A stretch of DNA of 64,000 nt from Diphasiastrum complanatum (lineage: Eukaryota > Streptophyta > Lycopodiopsida > Lycopodiales > Lycopodiaceae), in NCBI GenBank assembly GCA_029204225.1, contig CM055108.1:24509670-24573669 (forward strand). Direction: 5' to 3'. Made by a program: the position numbers and the translations under genes. Positions 55,816 through 64,000 of the stretch are shown piece by piece. Numbering within the stretch: position 1 is the first letter of the stretch; each line of letters begins with the position of its first letter. The notes under the pieces were generated by a model. The model saw only the letters and a list, made by a program, of their open reading frames with translations. It was not told where the DNA came from and searched no databases.

Positions 55816-55880
<65 letters not shown>
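55815..55880. repeat. (TC)n(TA)n microsatellite
   Basis: About 17 TC units followed by about 14 TA units, just upstream of exon A. Confidence 0.95.
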
Positions 55881-55882
<2 letters not shown>

Positions 55883-55899
55883 ACCACACTGAAATTTAC

Positions 55900-57070
55900 A
55901 TGTCATATTTTTGCCGTGTGCAGCATGTTGCATCGATCTTTTGATGCATGACATAGGAGGCCTCCCTTGAGTTTCCACCATCACATCCAGTGCCATCTTC
56001 CTAGTCACATTTGTAACTAGGAAGAAGAGGGCCCTCACCATGTTCAGGACATAGAGCCCATTGGATCTGAAGAAGCCAGCACCCACACACTTTGCCTACC
56101 ACTTCATCGTGTTGGAGCGGTTGCTTCAAGTTCAACCTGCATTGCCCCAGATGGCAGCTAGCAACGGGCAATCGTAGCAACGGGCCGACTGGACTTAGGT
56201 TCTAGAGGATTGTTTTTGGAAATGATTTCTGGCGACAGACTGAGCAGCTGGTTGAGGTCCTACAGCCAGTGTACCATGTGCTAAGGTTGGTGGATTGAGA
56301 GCGTTCTACACTCGGCCTCATTTATGAGTTTATCGACAGGATTGGAGACGCCCTTCAGCGACCACTTTTTGATGAGCAAAAGTATACCTTTTTGTACTCT
56401 GTTTTTGTGCATTTGTTCTATAAAAGTTTTTTGCATTGATGAGTTGTTTTTCCTACAATGCAATGATTCCTTCATTTGTTTCTGTAGGATGTTAGCTATC
56501 AAAGAGAAGTGGCTTATTTCTTCCACAAGCCCATAGACGCAGTTGCTCATTTGCTTCACCCTATTTGGCCTATGCTCTACTGAAGCCATACGCACAGACG
56601 TCGAGCTTGTGGACAACTGGAGGATATACACACAAATGTGTATCTAGGTCAAGGTTGTCCCCCAAGCACATGTGTGATTGTCAACACTTTTTTTGTGCTT
56701 TTTTATGACTCCTTCATTTCGAGAATCTGGCAAAGTCCCATCTTTGTGCAGGTCATGGCCCCAGACGTTGGATTTTGAGTGTAGACAAGGATGTATCATT
56801 GGATCTCATGGTGAGTATAACAAGCTTTTGTAGGAGCCACTCACATGGTGGGTGTGGTGGGTAGATCTGCCCCTGATATTACCGCTCTTGCCACTTGCAT
56901 CCTTGCTCAGGATTGTTCCAACTTCCCCTTTGGCTTGTGAGCTGAACTAGAGCACTTGGTCTCTTATGCACACAAAGAGACGCAATAGGCTCAGCGTTAC
57001 CAAGCTGAATCAGGTGTAAGGTGCCAAGAAGGAGTTCTGCTACGATGATAGGTTGCAAAGATCTCCTGCT
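55900..57070 (+). pseudogene. hAT (DUF659) transposase remnant
   Basis: Plus strand, broken frames: CAACCIDLLMHDIGGLP (from CAAHCIDL), VTRKKRALTMFRT, LKKPAPTHFAYHFIVLERLL, FWRQTEQLVEVLQPVYHVL, STLGLIYEFIDRIGDAL, and after an intron-like gap YFFHKPIDAVAHLLHPIWPM. All align with the hAT at 38150-38960, including the intron that follows DRIGEA...EEDR. The N-terminal part is absent and several stops occur. It is a second, older copy of the same family. Confidence 0.75.
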
Positions 57071-58190
57071 AGAGAATTCATGCTAAGGAAATATGGATGA
57101 AAGCTTGATAGTTCATAATAAGATCTCCCCAATGTCTATGTGACTGATGATTGGACAGCTATTGTCGTCACTTGAATAAAGATCCCAAAACTGGGGGGGG
57201 CACCCATTTCGCCCGTCTATGTTGTGTCCTTTTCATTTTCGATGCTAATTTTCAATTGCATGTCTTTGTAAGATCGTTGCGGGTTGTTGTAGGATCTGTG
57301 CATGGTTCTGTATGACCTTTGGATCAAATAACTTGACCCCCCCTTAATCAAATAATGTGGACACGATTAACCTTTGCCATAACCCTAAGAACTTCGCTTG
57401 AAGATTGGCTCCCTTGGTCTCTTTGAACATTTTCCAAGCTACCACAAATATGTACGGATCTCACCAACACCCATAAATAAAATGTAACCTGTGTTGAATT
57501 CTTGAATTGAATCCACTTCAATTCTCCTACTACTATCATAAGTTACCACCTGTGATGGACTTAGATAAACTACTCCCCTTGGATGTTCAACTTTGCTCAC
57601 TGATCTTGTATGAAGACTAGAGATATGTTGTCTTGATTGTATAAGTGATGTTATAAGACTTAGAGATGAAGGATGCCACACTCCTCACTTTGGGGATTTG
57701 ATGCGGTACCATATCATAGCTGCCCTCAAATAGAGGGAACCAAAGTCTTGGACTCCGAGGATGACATGTATCCCGACCAGGCACCGAGACCAACAATACC
57801 AAGGTCAGCCACAACACTCTTCAACTCCCCAAGCCTCAAGACACACAAGTACGCCACACATGCATGTACTCGAGCATAAGTACAACACATTCTTCAGCTT
57901 AGATCACGGATTTTTTTGACCTATTCAAACATACGCATGGAGTTCTCAGAATTGTAGCGCATATACACTTTATACTATTGGCCACAGAAGTGTCCAGTAG
58001 TTTGAGTTTCTACCACATATTCTGCACATATGTCCTCACATAGCTTGACGGACACTTAGAAAACGGCAATCTAGATGCTACACTGAATCTTGTTTCATTT
58101 GTGTTTTTTAAAATGCATTGCACAACCTTCGGAGGACATATTTTGATTTGTATTTCAAAGTCTTATGTGTTTTCTTTAACACTTAAAAGA
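57071..58190. other. Non-coding stretch, nothing recognised
   Basis: No gene or repeat landmark. Some text at 57100-57230 may be the 3' remains of the hAT copy. Confidence 0.3.
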
Positions 58191-58193
58191 CCG

Positions 58194-58233
<40 letters not shown>

Positions 58234-58321
58234 TCACATTATGGTTATTTTCTGTCCTTAAACCCTAAAAAACTCTAACCCTAAACAAACCCTTAAATCG
58301 TTCACCCTCTCGCGCTCTGCC

Positions 58322-58359
<38 letters not shown>

Positions 58360-58660
58360 ACTCTCCCACCTCTCACTCTCCTCTCGGCTCACTCACACCT
58401 CTCTCCTCGCGCTCTCCCACCTCTCTCTCTCCTCTCGCGCTCTCCCACCTCTCTCTCTCTCTCTCGCTCTCACCTCTGTCGGCTCACTCTCACTCTCCTC
58501 TCGCGCTCTCCAACCTCTCTCTCTCTCGCGCTCTCACCTCTGTCTCTCCTAGGCTCGCTCAACATCTGTCTCGCGCTCACAGCTCTCTCCCCTCTCGGCT
58601 CTCTCTCTCTGTCTCTCAAACGTCCGCCATCTCCCTCTCATCTCGTTACCTACTACAGGA
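58190..58660. repeat. CT-rich low-complexity region
   Basis: (CT)n arrays at 58195-58230 and 58325-58355, then many degenerate CTCTCNCACCTCTC units up to 58660. On the minus strand it is GA-rich and lies upstream of the TPR gene, so promoter or 5'UTR function is possible but not shown. AACCCTAA-like motifs occur at 58260-58285. Confidence 0.7.
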
Positions 58661-59548
58661 ATGACTATCACTTTCTTCACGCGTTCCTGTAAACCGCAAA
58701 TCAAACCCCTTTCAATTCAAAGAAAGTGTTACTGATCCGTCCTCTTAGCAAAGAAGTCATGATCCAGCACTCAAAAAAATGAATGATAAATCCAGCAGCA
58801 ATCGCATCGTCTCTCTCTCAGATCACACTCTCTCAGCAGTACATGAATCTCTCTCCCCCCTCAATTGCACTCTCTCTCTCTCTATCCATCGGGCTCTCTC
58901 TCGAAATCTCTCCAAATTTCTCTTTCCAGAAGTTCTCAAAAGCACGTTTTCTCTGTGGCCCTGCCCTTCAACTCCACTTAGATTGCATTTCAAGTGCCCA
59001 TCAAATACGTTTTAGGGCAAACGTGGCCCAATAAAAAAGCAGGATTCAGTTTTTGTCTCATCCTACATTCTCTCTCTCTCTCATATGCAAATATATACCC
59101 AGCCAGCATGATACTTATAAGCTACCTGGCGGTGGTACAATCATTTTTCAGCTTGATTGACTTCAAAAATGGCAAAAGTCATTGAATGTGGCTCAGAAGC
59201 AAGGTGATTCACCTAAGATACCCTAAAATCCCAATCTGGATTCTACAGAATACTTGTCAAGCATGTTCTTTAGTAGCATGCCTGTCGTCAAAAAAAAGTA
59301 CGTCTGTTAACGGGCATATCCGTCAGAAAAGTTTCAAGCGACGTCAAAGGGATTAAGAACCAAGCTCTCACCTGAGCTGAGCTTCCTTGAGCTCCACCTG
59401 GAGAGTTGACATAAAATCATCCCCGCTCTATCAACCATGCTTTCTTCCTGCCTCAACACTTGCCATGCTTGTCCATGAACTCCCAACAATCACAGTCCTC
59501 TCAGTTCGCCTGCCTTGCAACTCTCTCTCTCTCTCTCGCCTTCCTTGC

Positions 59549-59591
<43 letters not shown>

Positions 59592-59968
59592 AGCGCATAA
59601 GAAATAAATGCTATAAAGGAAAATCAGACGGCTGCTGCTGAATCCTGATCGAGATGGTGCGAAGGACTCTATGACCCCAAACATATACATATTATATATA
59701 CTTTTTAAGGTAAATAAAAAAATATGAGATTAATCCACAAGAGGCCAAACCGCACCCATTGTTTTGCTATACACTCCAACATGACATCATCACCTAGCCC
59801 TCTCAAATCCTCAAACCTACCGCAGCCCAGGCGCTAACACTTTGGGGTTGTGTTGTGGTTGTCGCGGCGTATCCTTAGTGGCACCTATCACTTAAATAAA
59901 GTAGACTATTTAAAAAATAGGCATTCTTTTTTCTTTTTCTTTTTTTTTGGGGGGGGAAGGGTGCGGGG
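58661..59968. other. Non-coding stretch with further (CT)n arrays
   Basis: Short CT arrays at 58870, 59070, 59520-59540 and 59552-59590. A pair of GCCTNCCTTGCAACTCTCTC repeats at about 59505 and 59540. No gene recognised. Confidence 0.4.
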
Positions 59969-60257
59969 GAGGTGGACCTTCCTTGACATAGAAACTTTTT
60001 TTTATTTTGACCTTTTTTCTGTTGTAAATATTTTTAAACTCCGCATCTCAACAAGTGCATATAAAAGATTTTGCAAAAATAAAAAGGAGGCACCTACCAT
60101 AGCAATCCACCTCCTTTTTCTTTTTTCAAAATCTTTTACATACACGTTCCTAGATGCGAAAGCTATCTCGGAAGATGCATGTAAAAAAAAATTTACGACA
60201 AAAAAAAGGTTAAAAAATAAAAATAGAAAAGTTTTCAGGTCGAAAAAGGTCCACCTC
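59969..60257. repeat. 289-bp foldback element (long hairpin)
   Basis: GAGGTGGACCTT at 59969-59980 pairs with AAGGTCCACCTC at 60246-60257. The arms stay complementary with mismatches inward to AAAAAGGAGG (60081-60090) and CCTCCTTTTT (60110-60119), leaving a 19-base loop. Nearly the whole element is one stem of about 120-135 bases. It may be a MITE or foldback transposon; read as RNA it could yield small RNAs. The open frames on both strands are by-products of the symmetry. Confidence 0.8.
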
Positions 60258-60427
60258 TTCTTCTTCATGGAAAAGAAAAAATTTGATTTTGTGACACTTA
60301 GTGCGTGCGTTACTTATAATAAATTATTGTAGAAATCAAGATTTAGCCATTTGGGGTATGAACTTTTTTACAACATCACCTGTTTATGTTATCAAATGCA
60401 TGGTGGGATGGCCTAATCCACAATCTA

Positions 60428-60513
60428 CCCAATGGGTTGGCTCAATTGGTTAGTTTCGCATCCAAAGTTTTTTTGGTCCCAAGTTTAAGCTTACCCTTGA
60501 AAAACGAGAAACA
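60428..60513 (+). mobile_element. tRNA-derived short SINE, copy 4
   Basis: Same family as 26339: CCCAATGGGTTGGCTCAATT, GGTTAGTTTCGCATCCAAAG, then a decayed B-box CAAGTTTAAGCTTACCC. Several mutations and no visible flanking duplication, so the oldest of the four. Confidence 0.7.
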
Positions 60514-60887
60514 TAAATTCAAACAATTTTGATATTCTATTCTCTCAAATTTTCTTGAACTTAGGTTAAACTTCTATTAGATTTTTGGAATTTTGGACTT
60601 TTTATAAAAATTTGGATAGAATCTAAAAAAATTTATTAGACTTTCCATTGTTGGTGATGATTTATGTCTAGCCCAAGGTGTGAGAACAATTGTGATGTTA
60701 AGTACGTGGTTGCTCATATATAGAGTTTGTCTAAACAAAAATCATGTACTTTAAGCACTTTTCAGTAACTGCACTGTTTCACACTCGTTGCCTACGCAGT
60801 CATTATAACTGCTCCACGTACATATATACATAACGGCAACTCACGTGAACAATGATGAGACAATGTGATGAACATGTTGGAAAGAGG
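60514..60887. other. Non-coding stretch, nothing recognised
   Basis: AT-rich. No element border is clear. Confidence 0.35.
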
Positions 60888-61414
60888 TGTAAAAATATAG
60901 GTCGAATAGACTCGAAAAAAAAAAGAATTCGAACAACAAAAATTACAACTTATCGTGCACAGCGGAATAAATTATCTTCCTCTTTCTCTATGCATGACTA
61001 GTAGGCCTATCAATTTTGAACAAAACAATAGTGATAGAAATCATGTTCGATCTTATAGTAACTAATGGTAAATCATTAGTACTACAGTGATTACATGGCC
61101 AAACATTAAAAGCATTGAATTATCAGACAAATAATAAGAGATTATCAGTTACAAAAGCATTACAGAGAAGCATTCATACTGACATGATACTGAACGCAAT
61201 AAAGGATAGATTGATTTAATAAAAGAAACAAATCAGAATGGAAATGAGCACAAAGGAATTGTGGATCAAAGCTACGTGCTCTGAGCTATCTTTGAGTAAC
61301 TATAACTCTGTCTGAATTAAGCACTTCCGCTAATAAGCAGAAAGCACAATAGCAAACGCTAAATCAACTCTAAAGAACTGAGCTACAATGCTCAAGAGTG
61401 TTCAAGCTCGCAGG

Positions 61415-61498
<84 letters not shown>

Positions 61499-61945
61499 AA
61501 CTATTCAATACTTGCTGATCTCTTGATCGCATTGTTAAAATGTAGAAATATGAGCAACTATTTATAATAAGCAAAATGCGGCAACGTCCAATAGTAGGAT
61601 AGCTAATTAGATCGCAATCATAATGGATAGTGAGCTGGCATCTATCCAAAGTGAGCTGGCATCCATTCAGTTGAATCTTCTCGGAAATTTACTTGCTAAA
61701 CGGTTAGGGCAAGTTTGTACCTTCAATTCGAGTGGAACGTTAACTGTCAATCAACCGACATGGCTGAAGTGGCCGAAGTCTCCGAAGTTTGTCGATGATG
61801 TCAATAAACGTCGGAGCCACCTGTGAGCCATTTCCGAGTAGTTCTACAGACTGTGTAGAAACACAAAGAAAATTGTAGGTCTGCATAATGAGTTGGACGA
61901 CGATTAAAATGTCGATTAGTCGATTAATAGGAGAATAATCTAACA
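60888..61945 (-). repeat. 3' LTR of copia D
   Basis: On the minus strand it starts TGTTAGATTATTCTCC directly after the polypurine tract GATTAAGGGAGAG (61958-61946). The proposed end ATATTTTTACA at 60888 is approximate. The LTR contains a pure (GA)n array of about 39 units at 61419-61496. Confidence 0.6.
61419..61496. repeat. (GA)n microsatellite inside the copia D LTR
   Basis: About 39 uninterrupted GA units, the longest pure array in the window. Confidence 0.95.
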
Positions 61946-63019
61946 CTCTCCCTTAATCTGAATCCATGAATGCCTTGACCTTCAAACTTAGTTTAAATCC
62001 ATAAGTAGATTAATGAGTGTCTACATCTCCTACCAAACTTTCATCTGTGTAACCACTGAGTAAATTGAGTTTGTCGTTGTCGACTGCTCCATAACAAATG
62101 CAAAAGTCCATAGTAGCTTGAAGATATCTCATGACTTTGATAAGAGCCTTCCAATGTGTTATGTCAGGGTTAGTCATAAACTGACTTGGAGAGCTGATTG
62201 CAAAAACTATGTCTTGTCTGGTACAGATCATTGCGTACATAAGAGATCCTATTATCGAATGAAAAGGATACGCACGCATCTGCTCCTTCTCTTCGATTAA
62301 TCCTCTGGCAACAAGTCGAGCTTTTCTTCTGTCGATGCTTCCATCTGCTTTGTACTTGACTTTGAAAATCCATTTGCAATCAAATATGTTTCTACTAGCA
62401 GGTAATTCGACAATCGTCCAAGTCTGGTTCTTGATAAGAGATGAATACTCTTTATCCATATCTTCTTTCTAGAGATCGAAATCAGGCTGACTGCTGAGTG
62501 CCTCTTCGGCAGTCGTCGGCTCCTGAACAAGGTATCTTGCATACCTAATAAGTGGTCTGCTAGCTCTTGATGATCTTCTGGGTAATAGAGGAAGTTGATC
62601 ATTTTCATCATGTTGTAGTTGCTGAACTGCAACATCATCATCTTTGGATTTGCCATTGATATGTTGTTCGTCGAAAGTAGACGAGCTTGGACCTTCAATG
62701 GGAATAGTCGACTGAGGAACTTCGAAGTTCAATATGTTGGATGAGTCGTACAAGTTGGCTATATGGGCTTTGCCTTTTCCTTTGAGGACGATAAACTGAT
62801 CTTCGATGAAGATGACACCCCGGCAGTGAATATCTTCGACTCGATAGGATCGAATAACTTGTAAGCTTGATCTGAAGTAGTGTAGCTGATGAAAATATAT
62901 TTGATACTCTGGAAGTCGAGCTTCTTCTTGAGATTATGAGGAATCTGCACATAAGCAGTACATCCAAAAACTTTTAAATTCAATAAAGAAGGTTTGGTAC
63001 CTGTCCAAAATTCTTTCTT
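61946..63019 (-). pseudogene. Copia D: integrase tail, RT start and RNase H start, RT core missing
   Basis: From 63019 down: FWTGTKPSLLNLKVFGCTAY, YIFISYTTSDQAYKLFDP, linker LPRRSSRASRPLIRYARYL, EYSSLIKNQTWTIVELPA, DCKWIFKVKYKADGSI and RRKARLVARG. It then jumps in frame to YPFHSIIGSLMYAMICTRQD and HWKALIKVMRYLQATMDFCI. The segment with the catalytic YVDD box is missing; the joint lies at about 62295-62270. A small frameshift stands between the linker and RT frames at about 62465. The gap resembles that in copia A, though at other joints. Confidence 0.8.
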
Positions 63020-63743
63020 TGCCTAACCTGAATCCAAGATCTAGTCAATCTAGCATCAAAGAGATGGAGTTAGTTGTCACGCGTAGGTTCGTTCCCACGA
63101 GAGTGGTAGTATAGTTCAGATTTCAACATGAATGGAGGATCTAACACTAACATCCATTAACACTAAGCATTAACACTACATCCATTAACCCTAAATCCAC
63201 AACAATGATAGAAACTTACTCTTCTCTCTCTCCCTTTCTCTCTCACAAAAAGCATAAAAAATAGCAATCCCAATAATGATCAAATCCAACAATTAGCAAA
63301 ATCCAAAGAAAGCATGAGAAATGGAGGAGAAGAGAGGAAGAGCAAGGACATTCATCAATCCATTTCTAAAGAGAACCGATCTGCTTTATTGAAATGAGGA
63401 AATGAACATGAGGAACAACTCGAGTTGGTCCCTTTTTATAGTAGAGAGGAGGACCCTGGCCTCTGAATCCTATTGGTCCAGTCTTGCCTCTCTTTTTATT
63501 CAAATTTAAAAAAGTGTGGGGACCATCAAAATTGGAGGGAAACCCAACTTTATTCACTAACTTGACATTTAGGCCCTGCAACATAAAAAGTCCCGCAAAA
63601 AGTCCTAAAGTCCTTTTATTGACTTTCTAATTAATCAAATAACTATGTGATTATTGGGTTGGACTTACACACACAGGGTGCCAAATCCCTCTCACTTATT
63701 AACTAGGGTTAGGGTTGCCTTGGGATCCGCAAACCCTCCAACA
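63020..63743 (-). mobile_element. 724-bp LTR-like insertion in copia D
   Basis: Copia D integrase stops at CPTKGLSD (63744 side) and resumes at EFWTGTKPS (63019 side), residues that are normally about ten apart. The inserted sequence has TG...CA ends on both strands; minus strand TGTTGGAGGGTTTGCGG...GGTTAGGCA. A TATA-like CTATAAAAAGGGACC lies near 63437 and CAATAAAGC near 63380, as in an LTR promoter. It could be a solo LTR. A 5-bp target duplication is not evident. Confidence 0.6.
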
Positions 63744-64000
63744 GTCTGAGAGACCTTTAGTAGGACATATGTTTTGAATATAGGTTGTTGTTAAAACAAC
63801 TTCAGCCCAGAAGGACTTCGGAAGTGTCACATGTGATAACATGCACTTTGCCAATTCGACTAAGGTTCTGTTCCTTCTCTTTACAAGACCATTTGACTGA
63901 GGTGAATAGGAGGTAATGTATTGTTGCTCAATGCCATTGTTAAGGCAGTACTACTTGAATTCGGTGGAGATGTATTCTCCCCCATTGTTGGACCTCAGTG
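63744..64000 (-). pseudogene. Copia D integrase
   Basis: The minus strand from the right edge reads NGGEYISTEFK, ITSYSPQSNGLVKRRNRTLV and FWAEVVLTTTYIQNICPTK. This is the catalytic-Glu region of a Ty1/copia integrase (usual PYTPQQNGVAERKNR; here the Glu position reads Lys in VKRRNR). The element continues beyond the window. Confidence 0.8.

Noticed and set aside
58356-58664. 102-residue Ser/Leu-rich frame
   Set aside because: Low-complexity CT-rich DNA; no conserved feature.
59850-60332. 160-residue open frame and its 88-residue mirror on the other strand
   Set aside because: Both come from a self-complementary A/T-rich foldback; the protein is low-complexity Phe/Lys.
61419-61496. CRISPR or satellite array
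   Set aside because: A simple dinucleotide repeat; no spaced repeats of CRISPR type exist in the window.

Overview
This is nuclear DNA of a land plant with large, repeat-filled introns. Evidence for this: Ty1/copia and Ty3/gypsy chromovirus elements, a DUF659-type hAT transposase with introns, LINEs with their own ORF1, GT-AG introns, and one widely spaced gene for a plant tetratricopeptide-repeat (TPR) protein. I cannot name the species. The divergence of the TPR protein from the angiosperm homologues I remember, together with the intron size, suggests a lineage with a large genome (fern, gymnosperm or early-diverging angiosperm); this is inference only.

The one host gene lies on the minus strand and spans almost the whole window. 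Seven coding exons (A 55742-54947, B 50837-50627, C 43286-43194, D 43105-42998, E 42802-42632, F 20471-20383, G 3096-2975) have GT-AG borders and join without a phase break into one TPR protein. Introns of about 4.1, 7.3, 0.09, 0.2, 22.2 and 17.3 kb separate them. The gene continues beyond the left edge.

Most other content is mobile DNA, largely inside these introns. From left to right: a gypsy-type LTR remnant (1.5-2.0 kb); LINE 3' part (4.1-5.7 kb, minus); a broken chromovirus (5.7-10.1 kb, minus); a chain of LINE copies joined by TTC/TC repeats (10.1-16.3 kb, plus); two short tRNA-derived SINEs (16.8 and 17.8 kb); overlapping gypsy remnants (21.2-23.2 kb); copia B (24.2-26.6 kb, minus) carrying a SINE with a clear target duplication; copia A (26.6-31.5 kb, plus) lacking its reverse-transcriptase core; an LTR with a tRNA-Met primer site (32.8-33.3 kb); a long degraded stretch; a hAT element (36.8-39.9 kb); an ORF1-only LINE derivative (40.8-41.9 kb, minus); LINE and copia debris (43.9-47.3 kb); a gypsy protease remnant (47.7-48.2 kb); a second hAT remnant (55.9-57.1 kb); a 289-bp foldback (60.0-60.3 kb); a fourth SINE (60.4 kb); and copia D with a 724-bp insertion (60.9-64.0 kb).

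The most unusual signal is a LINE family whose 3' end, always ...TTAATAAAGCT, runs directly into (TTC)n/(TC)n arrays in all four copies whose 3' end is present. Some copies also begin inside such arrays. Two copies carry ORF1 but no ORF2 and share the same ORF1-to-3'UTR arrangement, like a non-autonomous half-LINE. This is a candidate for a microsatellite-targeted plant LINE with a parasitic ORF1-only partner.
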